64,000 nucleotides of DNA from Gracilimonas halophila. Its GTDB lineage: Bacteria > Bacteroidota > Rhodothermia > Balneolales > Balneolaceae. Position numbers and translations under genes: made by a program. The stretch is from positions 186,001 to 250,000 of the forward strand of contig NZ_JBHULI010000025.1 of NCBI RefSeq assembly GCF_042684365.1, given 5' to 3'. Numbering within the stretch: the stretch's first letter is position 1; each line of letters starts with the position of its first letter. Shown in pieces: positions 1 through 9,376 of the stretch. The notes below the pieces were generated by a model that was not told the DNA's origin, did no database searches, and worked only from the letters and a program-made list of their open reading frames with translations.

Positions 1-63
1 TTACTTCTATCAATCAATGAATGAATTCCGTAATTTTTGATATTGAAAAAATCAGCCCGAAAT

Positions 64-1143
64 ATGGATATTGAAGAAAAGCTAAAGCAAATTAAATCAA
101 GGTTCGAAGAAGTAAATGCCGCAATGAGTGACCCGGCGGTGTTTGATGATCCTGACAAATATACTGAGCTTACCAAGGAGAGAAGTGATCTGGAGGAATT
201 GGTAAAGGATTATGATTCCTGGAAAGATCTTACGAACCGGATGGAGGGAAATAAGGAACTCATCGAAATGAATGAGGATGCCGAGATCACTGAAATGGCA
301 CGAGATGAAAATAAGGAGATCAAAACAGAACTGGCCGAACTGGAAGAAGCCATCAAAATGAAATTGATCCCGAAAGACCCCGAAGATTCGAAGAATGCTA
401 TTGTGGAAGTCAGGGCAGGTACCGGGGGGGATGAAGCCGCTATCTTTGCCGGTGATCTTTTTGAGATGTACCGCCGTTATGCAGACAAGATGGGCTGGAA
501 GATGAGCATTATGAGTATCAATCACTCCGAAAAGGGTGGGTACAAAGAGATCGTGTTTTCGTTGGAAGGCGATGAGGTATTTGGGAAAATGAAGTATGAA
601 AGCGGTGTTCATCGCGTGCAGCGGGTTCCTGAAACCGAAAGCCAGGGTCGCGTTCATACCTCAGCTGCAACCGTTGCAGTTCTTCCCGAAGTAGAAGAAG
701 TAGATATCCATGTCAATCCTGCAGATATTCGGGTTGATACCTTTCGCGCGAGCGGAGCAGGTGGTCAGCACGTTAACAAAACAGATTCCGCTATTCGTTT
801 GACTCATGAACCTACCGGAATTGTAGTTGAATGTCAGGAAGAGCGTTCTCAGCATCAGAATAAAGAGAAGGCCATGACCATGCTCCGGGCGAAGATGTAT
901 GATATTGAACTGGAGCAGAAGCAGAAGGAGAGAGCCGCTGAGCGAAAAAGTCAGGTTTCAACAGGAGATCGTTCGGCCAAGATCCGAACCTATAATTTTC
1001 CTCAGGGTCGATTTACCGATCACCGTATCAACCTTACACTTTATGATCTGGATAACATTATGAAAGGTGGAATTGATGAAGCGATCGAAGCACTTCGGGT
1101 TCAGGACAATCTTGAGAAACTGAATGCCTTGGCTGAAGAATAA
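64..1143 (+). CDS. prfA: Peptide chain release factor 1
   Basis: Class I release factor that reads UAA and UAG in the ribosomal A site and triggers peptidyl-tRNA hydrolysis. From the ATG at 64 the protein has 359 residues, the normal RF1 length. The codon-recognition tripeptide is PET at about residues 189-191, in the RF1 form HRVQRVPETESQGR rather than the SPF of RF2. The catalytic GGQ lies at about 233-235 in GAGGQHVNK. An upstream in-frame ATG at 37 would add nine residues with no family counterpart, so 64 is preferred. No Shine-Dalgarno sequence is evident, which is common in this group. The gene is convergent with pckA and shares a terminator with it. Confidence 0.97.
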   Translation: MDIEEKLKQIKSRFEEVNAAMSDPAVFDDPDKYTELTKERSDLEELVKDYDSWKDLTNRMEGNKELIEMNEDAEITEMARDENKEIKTELAELEEAIKMKLIPKDPEDSKNAIVEVRAGTGGDEAAIFAGDLFEMYRRYADKMGWKMSIMSINHSEKGGYKEIVFSLEGDEVFGKMKYESGVHRVQRVPETESQGRVHTSAATVAVLPEVEEVDIHVNPADIRVDTFRASGAGGQHVNKTDSAIRLTHEPTGIVVECQEERSQHQNKEKAMTMLRAKMYDIELEQKQKERAAERKSQVSTGDRSAKIRTYNFPQGRFTDHRINLTLYDLDNIMKGGIDEAIEALRVQDNLEKLNALAEE

Positions 1144-1154
1144 AGTATATAAAA

Positions 1155-1184
1155 AAAGCTCGTTTCATCTAAGAAACGAGCTTT
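1155..1184. terminator. Bidirectional terminator between prfA and pckA
   Basis: Perfect 12-bp inverted repeat (1155-1166 with 1173-1184, six-base loop). The stem is A-rich on one side and T-rich on the other, so it can act for both convergent genes. Confidence 0.85.
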
Positions 1185-1208
1185 AATAAATGAACTCTTA
1201 AATTCAGT

Positions 1209-2813
1209 TTATACTGAAGGAGCAGCGGCAAGCAATTCATCACTTGCTTCATCTGCAAACTGCTCAAAGTTCTTAATGAACATTGCAGCCAGCTTTTTGG
1301 CTTTAGCATCATAGGCTTCCTTATCTGCCCATGTGTTACGGGGAACCAGTACTTCACTTGGTACCCCGTCAACTTCAGTAGGAACCTGAACTCCAAATAC
1401 AGGATCTTTGACGAATTCAACATTTTCAAGATTACCTGCGATGGCTTCACTCAGCATACGTCGGGTATGAGGAAGTTTCATCCTATGTCCTGTTCCGTAC
1501 TCTCCGCCAGTCCAGCCGGTATTTACCAACCATACATTTGAGTTGTGCGTGCGAATTTTTTTCGCTAACAACTCTGCATAAACGGTTGGGTGCAATGGCA
1601 TGAAAGGCGCACCGAAGCAAGCTGAGAACGTTGCCTGAGGCTCTGTAACACCACGCTCAGTACCGGCAACCTTAGCGGTGTATCCACTGATGAAGTGATA
1701 CATTGCTTGCTCAGGAGTCAATTTAGAAATAGGAGGGAGTACACCAAAAGCATCTGCGGTTAAAAAGATAATATTTTCAGGATGTCCGCCTTTACCGTTT
1801 TTACTTGCATTCGGGATGAATTCAAGTGGGTATGAACAGCGAGTATTTTGTGTAAGACTTACATCATCAAAATCTGGTTCACGGTTTTTGTCAAGTACTA
1901 CATTTTCCAAAATAGTACCGGGCATCTTGGTTGTAGCATAAATTAGAGGTTCATTTTCCTGAGACAGGTTGATGGTTTTTGCGTAGCATCCTCCCTCAAA
2001 GTTGAATGTTCCCTCATCGCTCCACCCGTGCTCATCATCACCGATCAATGTCTTTTCAGGGTCAGCTGAAAGCGTGGTTTTTCCTGTTCCTGACAATCCA
2101 AAGAAAACAGCTGTTTTACCATTCTCGTCATGGTTTGCAGAACAATGCATGGCCATTACACCTTTCTTGGGGAGTAAATAATTCATTACTCCAAAAATAC
2201 CCTTCTTTACTTCTCCGGAATACAGTGTGCCTCCGATGAGAATGATCTTCTTCTCAAAATTGCAAAGTATATATGTGCTGGTGCGGGTTCCATCTTTTTC
2301 GGGATCGGCTTTCAAATGAGGAGCCGCCAATACTGTAAATTCAGGTTCGTGGTCTTTGAGCTCTTCATCAGAAGGGTTGATAAACATGTTATGTGAGAAC
2401 AGTCCGTGATATGCAGCTTCACTCACTACACGTACATTAAGCCTGTTTTTCTTGTCAGCACCACAAAAAAGGTCTTTAACAAAGAGATCCTTGTCTTCCA
2501 GATAGCTAATAGTTTTATCAAAAAGATTATCGAAAACTTCTTCTGAAATAGGCTGGTTGATCTCACCCCAATCAATATCATCGTGAATAGAGGGTTGGTC
2601 TACAATGAATTTGTCCATTGGAGAACGGCCGGTATATTGTCCGGTTAAAACTCTCAATGCATGATCTTTAGTGAGAATGGCCTCACCGCGAATAATAGCT
2701 TGCTCATATAACTCAGCCGGTGAAAGGTTCCAAAATACATTTTCGTGTTTATCCAGACCGAGGTACCCAAGTCCGGTTTTACTTTTCGGATGCGATTTGT
2801 AATCTACGCTCAT
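1209..2813 (-). CDS. pckA: Phosphoenolpyruvate carboxykinase (ATP)
   Basis: Converts oxaloacetate + ATP to PEP + CO2 + ADP, the entry step of gluconeogenesis. The 534-residue protein is full length. The kinase-1a P-loop GLSGTGKT is at residues 239-246, followed by the metal-binding LIGDDEHGW. The substrate-side motif SHNMFI is near 140. The ATP-type P-loop separates it from the GTP-dependent family. It stands alone and converges on prfA. The 290 bp upstream (2814-3105) are AT-rich and hold no gene or promoter that I could place with confidence. Confidence 0.97.
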   Translation of the reverse strand: MSVDYKSHPKSKTGLGYLGLDKHENVFWNLSPAELYEQAIIRGEAILTKDHALRVLTGQYTGRSPMDKFIVDQPSIHDDIDWGEINQPISEEVFDNLFDKTISYLEDKDLFVKDLFCGADKKNRLNVRVVSEAAYHGLFSHNMFINPSDEELKDHEPEFTVLAAPHLKADPEKDGTRTSTYILCNFEKKIILIGGTLYSGEVKKGIFGVMNYLLPKKGVMAMHCSANHDENGKTAVFFGLSGTGKTTLSADPEKTLIGDDEHGWSDEGTFNFEGGCYAKTINLSQENEPLIYATTKMPGTILENVVLDKNREPDFDDVSLTQNTRCSYPLEFIPNASKNGKGGHPENIIFLTADAFGVLPPISKLTPEQAMYHFISGYTAKVAGTERGVTEPQATFSACFGAPFMPLHPTVYAELLAKKIRTHNSNVWLVNTGWTGGEYGTGHRMKLPHTRRMLSEAIAGNLENVEFVKDPVFGVQVPTEVDGVPSEVLVPRNTWADKEAYDAKAKKLAAMFIKNFEQFADEASDELLAAAPSV

Positions 2814-3105
2814 GCTGTCTTTTTGGTTGTTTTATTTTTTCAGGAGTCAAGAAGGTAAGCATTTGATTGATGAATTTTAACCTATAATCCTAAGATTAGG
2901 CAATAATTGAAGGCATTTATGGAAAAACTTGTAAGTGCTTTTCATACTTATGTTGAATGAACATTTTACCTAAATATGAATGCCTGTAATGAACATAAGA
3001 TGAAAATGGAAAAATTATATCCCTGATATTTTTGGAATTTTATGATTCCATACCTTTTAAATAGAGAAAGAAACATTCATATAGAGTTGGCTAAGATCAT
3101 TAATT

Positions 3106-5694
3106 TCAGATCTTTTGAAGGGCAAGAAGGACTTTCTCTTGCCTGTTCTTATTATCCCCTTCTATTCTTTCTAAAGCTTGATAGGAACTTTTTAGCAGAG
3201 AGTCAGCATAGGATATTTGGCCTAATTTCAAATAGAACCTTCCTACATGGTATTCAGCCATTGCACGTTCTATGGAATAATTCTGATGAATCTCCTTAAT
3301 TTTTTCGAAGCTTTCTGAGTAATAAGGTTCCGCTTTCTCTAATAACCCCTTTTGACTGAGAGCTCTGCCGATCCCTAAATTGGAGTGAACCATAAATGAA
3401 TGATCATCGGATAGTTCTTTTTTAAAAATTGAAGCTGCTTCTTCAAAACTGGCAATAGCCGAGTCAGGGCGGTTAATTTCAAGCATTAGATTTCCGATGC
3501 TAAAAAAGCTAATTCCGGTATTGGTATGATCTCTTCCCAGGATCTCGAGACGCATAGCTAACGCTTCTTCAAAATACTCTCCTGCACGTTCATAATTTTG
3601 AAGTTCAGTATCTACCAGTCCAAGATTATTGATGACGACTGCTACATTTGGGTGAATAGGACCAAATAGTTCTTTTTGGATCCTTAACGCTTCCATCATT
3701 AAAGATCTGGCTTCAAGAAATTGCCCGGTGATTAATTACAATGCAGCTAAACTATTAATACTTTGTGCTACTTCAGGATGAGGAGATCCAAGAAGCTCTG
3801 TACGCTTTTCCAGTACTTCAAGGTATATATCCTCTGCTTCCTGATATTCACCTTTATTATGGAGGGTTATAGCAAGCTTATTCATAATATCCAGTGTTTG
3901 AATATTATCAGTACCCAGTTTTGTTGTAAAAACATTCAGGCTTTCACGAGCCAATTCTTCTGCCAGCGTATAATTACCTTGTCTTCGAATACTGTAAGCA
4001 AGATTTGAAAGAGTTGAAGCGGTTTCTACATGATCACTACCGAGGGTTTTTTTTCTCTGCTCGTATACCAGCCTAAAAATAGTTTCCGCCTCATGATAAT
4101 CCCCTATATCATTCAATACTAATCCCAGATTATGTTTGCTTGCCAAGGTAAGAGGATGATAGTACCCCAAGTTTCGCTCTCGCATACTGATCGCATTTCC
4201 AATCAGGTATTTCGCCTGCTCAAAATTCCCAATGTTGCGATAAACTTGTCCGGTAATATCAAAAAGTCGTGCCTGAAGAAGGGGTTGACCGGATAATTGT
4301 TCAGATTTTTGAACTCCATTTCTGAGGAGTTCTCGGGTGGTAAAGACATTACCAAGGTTGCTTGCCGGGTCGCTGGCTTCAAAAAGCTAGATCAGAAAAT
4401 CTGAAACTTCTTCTGCTTTTGTTGCGGCCATTTGTGCCTGTGCTCGCTGTTCGGTGATCCTGAATGTATAAAATGAAGCAAAGCTGATGATCAGAATTAA
4501 TATAAAGGTTGCTACGCCCAGGGCTTTTTTGTTTCTCCGAAGGTATTTTTTTGAAACATAGGTCAGGGTTTTATCACGAGCTGATATGGGTAAATGCTTT
4601 TCAAACTTTTTAAGATCTGCTAAGAATGCAGAAGCAGACCGGTATCTATTTCTGTGATGTTTCTGTAAAGCCTTTAAGATGATCTCATCAAGATCAGATC
4701 CAATATCTTTGGTTGTCAAACCTGCATTAGGGGCTACATTACCACTTGGTGGAACGGGATTGAAGTAAAGGATCTTTTCATAAGCTTCGGTAAATAAAAG
4801 ACCATCTAAAGAATAAGGGAGCCTGTTTGTAAGGGATTCATAGAATACTAACCCAAGAGAATAAATGTCGGTGGCAGTTGTAATTGTCTGTTGTCTTATC
4901 TGTTCAGGAGCAGCATAGGAGAGTGTTAAAGCATGTTTCTTTATTTCAGGAACGGACTCCTTGGTTTTCCTCCGAAGTAATTTTGAAATTCAGAAATCCC
5001 GGATCTTAATATCTTCCTCTTTAGTAACTAAGATATTATCAGGTTTAAGATCTTGATGTACAATCAAATTCTCGTGTGCGTGCTGGACTGCTTTCAAAAC
5101 TTTCTTAAACAGGTTAATACGGCCTGAAAGAGGAAGTTTGTTTTGAATACAGTATTCAGTGATAGGAATCCCATCTATATATTCCATAATGAAATAGGGA
5201 ACCCCATCGGCAGTTAAATCTCCGTCATAGATGTGATCAATGCTCGGCTGATTTAGTTCTGCCAGGATGTTTCGTTCTTGTTTGAATCGCTCAATATTGT
5301 CTGCAGTGGCTCTGTCTGCATTTATTAATTTAATAGCTACTTTATGCTCAAAAACACCATCAGTTCTTTTTGCAAGAAAAACCGTTCCCATCCCGCCTTT
5401 TGCAATTTCTTTGATGATGGTGTAAGCACCAACCTTTTTACCTATTAAAGATCTGGTGCTCTGTAACACATCAAGCTCGTCAGGAAGGTCTTTGAAAATA
5501 TCGCTAATAAAATCGGCGGGATCTTCGAGCCATCCTTCGGAATCGGTAATGGATTTTATCAGCGCTTCTACTTCATGCTGCAATTCAGTGTTGCCTTGAC
5601 ATTCTTTGCTAATAAATAGCTCTCTGGCTTTAGCAGGTAATGAAAGTGAACGGTCTGCTATATTCTCAATTTTATGCCAGGTCTTTTTGTCCAT
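3106..5694 (-). pseudogene. Ser/Thr protein kinase with TPR domain, interrupted by three in-frame stops
   Basis: One reading frame runs from the ATG at 5694 to the stop at 3106 (863 codons). It encodes an N-terminal leader of about 75 residues, a protein kinase domain, one membrane segment near 4440-4520, and TPRs to the end. Three internal stops break it: TGA at 4990-4992, TAG at 4387-4389 and TAA at 3736-3738. No frameshift is seen. The TGA replaces the glycine of the DFG motif (DF*ISKLL). Kinase signs remain on both sides: GGMGTVFLAK, VAIK, YAAPEQIR and TDIYSLGLVFYE. The HRD motif reads HQD, another decay sign or a natural variant. The stop at 3736 falls where TPRs of this family have tyrosine (LAALY). 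Intact homologues are membrane kinases paired with an ECF sigma gene, as here (31 bp upstream). Residual short polypeptides are possible; sequencing error is less likely with three separate hits. Confidence 0.88.
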
Positions 5695-5725
5695 TCATGA
5701 ACCCCGGGGCAAGCCTTATAAGATG

Positions 5726-6282
5726 TTACTTTTCAAGCTCAAATTTCCCTTTCAACTCTTTATAAAGCCATCCTCTTGCTTTCAGCCAATCTCTTTTAAC
5801 TGTGCTTTCTGAGATTTCCAGCGCTTCAGCAGTTTGTTCAATACTCATTTCACCAAAAAAACGCATTTCGACAACGGTACTCAATCGTTCATTTAGTTTG
5901 GATAGTTCTTTTAAGGCATTATCAATATCAATTAGTTCTTGAGCTTTATTATCAAAGGTAAAATAAATGCCTTCAACATAGGTAAGGTCCTTGTTTTTAC
6001 CGCCTCGTTTCTTAGCATTCTTTTTTCGTGCATAATCAATCAGTATTTGCCTCATGCACTTCGACGCTATAGCCAAAAAATGGTTCCTGTCATTCACCTT
6101 TATACAATCCTGGTCAATGATCTTCAGGTAAGTTCATGGACTAATTCTGTTCTGGACAAAGTGTGATCGGAATATTGCCTATTGATATGTCTGTTGGTAA
6201 TGTTTTTAAGCTTATCATATGCCCCCTGTTCCCCTTCTTTTAACCTATTTAATAAATGCGAAACTTCACTTGCAGTACTCAT
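5726..6282 (-). pseudogene. ECF RNA polymerase sigma factor, frameshifted
   Basis: Starting from ATG at 6282, the frame encodes an ECF sigma region 2 start (MSTASEVSHLLNRLKEGEQG, then RTELVHE) and hits a stop soon after 6132. The remainder, including the region 4 helix-turn-helix (SIEQTAEALEISESTVKRDW), continues in another frame to the stop at 5726. Restoring one base at about 6132, so that the frame reads HEAYLKIIDQD, gives a normal 185-residue protein of the ECF subfamily found beside Ser/Thr kinase-TPR genes. The second part could start internally at 6097 and give a region-4-containing fragment. The gene sits directly upstream of the broken kinase on the same strand, so the two probably formed one operon and decayed together. 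Confidence 0.85.
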
Positions 6283-6410
6283 AAACCAAATATCTTCTCT
6301 TCTGATGATCTAAATTCGCATTATCTATAATAGATAATGATAGAAAATTGGAGGTAATAAACCAATTTTGCAACTCAAGTTATTGATGAACTGCCTGTAA
6401 CTTCATGAAA

Positions 6411-6644
6411 TCATTGGTATATCATGACTTCAGTAAGACCATTCAGTAACTCATCTTTATAATTATCGGAACCTTCAAGCCAACCTTCTGACTCTGTTAT
6501 AGAATGGAGGTATTCAAAGATCTGTTCTTTAAGTTCTGTCTGCCCGCGATATTTTTGTTCGATAAAAGACTTTCGCTTTTCCTTTGGAACATCCAGAACT
6601 TGGTCCAGAATAGGTTCAATGTCATTCCAATTAATTTTACTCAT
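6411..6644 (-). pseudogene. Orphan N-terminal fragment of a second Ser/Thr kinase-TPR gene
   Basis: This 77-codon frame is clearly related to the first 75 residues of the kinase at 3106-5694: both start with a W and I-rich helix, carry a TELxxxxxxxLxSIT segment and end in SEGWLE. It stops before any kinase motif, and nothing kinase-like follows in the 130 bp towards the sigma gene. It is best read as the remnant of a paralogous kinase whose body was deleted. A small independently expressed protein cannot be excluded. The 257 bp upstream, to 6901, hold no gene that I can see. Confidence 0.65.
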
Positions 6645-6901
6645 TGTCCTGAAGATTAAATTAAGAGTCCTTAGGCTATTCTAATACGTATACCCAAGAC
6701 ATAAAGGCGTCAATTAATACTATGTTAAACATCCGTTCTATTTATAAAAACAGAGCGGGAAGGTTCATTTATTTAGCTTTAACTTTTAGCATATACATTA
6801 CATAATTTACAATTCAACCTTACTAATATAAATACATGATAATAAAGTACATTTTCATTGGTTTGATGCTGGTTAAAGTGCCCAAAATTTCAAGATTGTA
6901 A

Positions 6902-7963
6902 ATGACAATGAATAGCGGATCAAAATTCAGGATGCCGGCTGAGTGGCACAGGCACGCAGCAACACAGTTACACTGGCCTTCAAACAAAGAAATTTGGTCA
7001 GGGGAACGGCTTGATAGAGTAGAAGAGGTGTATTGCAGGATTATTGAAGAATTGCACTTTTTTGAACCCATTCACCTTTTTGTTGAAAACCTGGAAGTTC
7101 GAAATCGGGTAATGCAAAAGCTTTCTCTGAAGCCTGTCGAACTCGACAGGATCGTGATCCATCAGCAAAAGATAAATAGTGTTTGGGCACGAGACTGTAG
7201 TGCTGTTTTCGTTCAAAAAGGAAATGATTACGTGATCACTGATTGGGATTTCAATGGTTATGGTGGAAAAAGCTCTGTTTGGGGAAATGACAGCATATTA
7301 CCGTCCTTTATTGCAAATAAGTTCGGCATAAACAGGGTTCAGCCGGGCATGACCCTTGAAGGAGGTGCAATCGATGTGAACGGAGCCGGAGCTTTATTAG
7401 CTACTGAATCTGTGTTGTTAAATAAGAACCGAAATCCCAAGCTATCCAAAGCTCAGATTGAGTCCAAATTGAAGGAGTATCTTGGTGTTAAACAGATCAT
7501 ACGGTTAAAGAGAGGGTTAGAGGGGGATGGGAAAGATGGTCATGTTGATCAAGTCACCCGTTGGCTTAATGAAGATACAGTTGTAACATCAGTGTGTGAA
7601 AGCAAGGATGATATTAACTATGAAGATCTTGAGAAAAATAAAGAGATCTTAAGATCGGTTAAGCTAAAGAATGGGAAAAATATAAATATTGAGACCTTGC
7701 CATTGCCAAAAGTTTGTAATGAGAAAACGGCCTCAAACGGGATGGAAAGTGTACCTGTCAGCTACACATCTTTCTATATTGCCAATGGAGTAGTATTGGT
7801 GCCTCTTTATGATAAAAAGTATGATGAGCAGGCATTGGAGTTATTCAGAACTTATTTTCCCGGAAGAAAAATAATAGGCATTCCAAGTCAGGATCTGGCG
7901 ATAGGAAAAGCTTCTATTCATGGTATCACCCAACAATGGTATGGAATAAACACCCGGGTTTGA
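6902..7963 (+). CDS. Agmatine deiminase/peptidylarginine deiminase-family protein lacking the catalytic cysteine
   Basis: A 353-residue member of the PAD_porph/agmatine deiminase fold. Family signatures are visible: RMPAEWHRH at the N-terminus, WARD, LEGGAIDVNGAGALLATES, GDGKDGHVDQVTRW and a final IHGITQQ. In active agmatine deiminases the last motif reads GGGxIHCITQQ, and its Cys is the nucleophile. Here the residue is Gly341 (codon GGT at 7922-7924) and the preceding glycines are GKAS. The usual DxGP after WARD is also changed to DCSA. The reading frame is intact. The protein could be a pseudoenzyme or could have taken on another reaction; agmatine hydrolysis by the standard mechanism is unlikely. 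It is convergent with the M28 peptidase, with a 19-bp gap. Confidence 0.85.
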   Translation: MTMNSGSKFRMPAEWHRHAATQLHWPSNKEIWSGERLDRVEEVYCRIIEELHFFEPIHLFVENLEVRNRVMQKLSLKPVELDRIVIHQQKINSVWARDCSAVFVQKGNDYVITDWDFNGYGGKSSVWGNDSILPSFIANKFGINRVQPGMTLEGGAIDVNGAGALLATESVLLNKNRNPKLSKAQIESKLKEYLGVKQIIRLKRGLEGDGKDGHVDQVTRWLNEDTVVTSVCESKDDINYEDLEKNKEILRSVKLKNGKNINIETLPLPKVCNEKTASNGMESVPVSYTSFYIANGVVLVPLYDKKYDEQALELFRTYFPGRKIIGIPSQDLAIGKASIHGITQQWYGINTRV

Positions 7964-7982
7964 AGCAGTATTGAAACAGTAA

Positions 7983-9278
7983 TTAATTTATCTCTTCAAT
8001 ATCGATACGGGTTGGGGTTTTTTCCCCGGAGATGATCATCTTTGATGCATTTGCTACAGCTTTTATGGTATTCGTAGTATGGGGAATATGAATAGTATTG
8101 AACTCATCACTAACCTTGTGATAATCCTGATCTATGTCGATAGGGGTTGTGCTGATACTATGCGCAGGTATTCCAAGTCGTGCAAACGGGGCGTTATCTG
8201 ACCTCAGAAATAGGTTTTGATTTGGATAAGGATCAGGATAAAACTCAAAATCTATGTCGGCTGCACTTTCTTTTAGAATATTACCCAAAGAAGAATATTC
8301 AAAACCGGTAACCCAAGCGGTATTAGGGCCTTCAATAGCTGGTTTACCTATCATTTCCAGATTCATCAAAGCAACTATATTCTCAGGATCTATTTGATCT
8401 GAAAAGTATGTAGATCCATAACCACCGATTTCCTCAGCAGTGAAAGCAACAAAATATATAGTACGATTGGGTGGAGCAAGACTCTTGAAATACCGGGCCA
8501 ATTCTATGATTCCAGCTACCCCGGAGGCATTATCATTGGCTCCGTTTGCAACAGAGTCCTCATCAACAGGGGAGATCACTCCAATGTGATCATAATGTGC
8601 AGAAAACAAAACGATCTCATCTTTTTTATTCCCTTCGATCATTCCTGCAATATTTGATAGCTCATGGTCTGTTATATCATATTCTAAATCAATGTTAAAA
8701 CTACGTACAGATTGATCAGTTAATATGAAAACATCATGAGGTGTTTTGTTCAATTCAAGAGAACGATTTGATCGTACAAAGTACGATCGATATCTATGAA
8801 ACAATTTTGAGTGTTCCCTAGATACCAGAACTACAGAAGATTCCTGATCATCAGTAAGTGCTCTGAATTTTTCCCTGTAATTGTCTTCACTTGAAATGTT
8901 TTTGATGTTTGCATCTTCTGTGTTCCATTTCAGATTCGGTGTCATTGCAAGACCAAAGTAATATTTACTGTCTAGTTTTTGGCCATTTATGTGTACAGAA
9001 GTTTCAATGGGTTTTGCAGAGTAAATGGTGAAATTCTGCTTGTAGTCTGGTAGGCCTGATAATGTAGAAAGCCCAATTTCTCTGAATTCATTGGAAATAA
9101 AATCAGCAGATAGATGAATCTCTGGCTTAAGAGCATGACGACCTTTCATATGATCAGCACTGAGTGTTTGAATAACACGACTTACATTTTGTTCAGAAAT
9201 ATCTGTAGGCCGATTACATGCAGAGATCATTAGGCCAAAAACCATTAAACAAAGCAATAACTTTGTGTTGTAGATCAT
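7983..9278 (-). CDS. M28-family zinc aminopeptidase, lipoprotein
   Basis: A 431-residue exported metallopeptidase. The N-terminus MIYNTKLLLCLMVFGLMISAC is a lipoprotein signal with a lipobox ending at Cys21, so the enzyme should sit on a membrane facing the periplasm or outside. The di-zinc site is readable in order: SAHYDHIG (His, with Asp), GANDNASG (Asp), FTAEEIG (Glu-Glu, general base), NLEMIGKP (Glu where Asp is commoner) and YHKVSDEF (His). It probably removes N-terminal residues from peptides in the envelope. It is monocistronic, with about 100 bp before the histidine kinase upstream. Confidence 0.9.
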   Translation of the reverse strand: MIYNTKLLLCLMVFGLMISACNRPTDISEQNVSRVIQTLSADHMKGRHALKPEIHLSADFISNEFREIGLSTLSGLPDYKQNFTIYSAKPIETSVHINGQKLDSKYYFGLAMTPNLKWNTEDANIKNISSEDNYREKFRALTDDQESSVVLVSREHSKLFHRYRSYFVRSNRSLELNKTPHDVFILTDQSVRSFNIDLEYDITDHELSNIAGMIEGNKKDEIVLFSAHYDHIGVISPVDEDSVANGANDNASGVAGIIELARYFKSLAPPNRTIYFVAFTAEEIGGYGSTYFSDQIDPENIVALMNLEMIGKPAIEGPNTAWVTGFEYSSLGNILKESAADIDFEFYPDPYPNQNLFLRSDNAPFARLGIPAHSISTTPIDIDQDYHKVSDEFNTIHIPHTTNTIKAVANASKMIISGEKTPTRIDIEEIN

Positions 9279-9376
9279 ATTTTTAAGAGAATTTCTTCAA
9301 CTAATGTTCAATTTTAAGCAACCTTTTTAAACCTATTTGAAAAAAGATGCTATAACAGGGTAAAGCTCTGTAAAAA

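Noticed and set aside
3106..5694. Stop codon reassignment (TGA as Gly) explaining the kinase gene
   Set aside because: The same gene also has TAG and TAA inside, and TGA ends many intact genes here (for example at 7963 and 17679).
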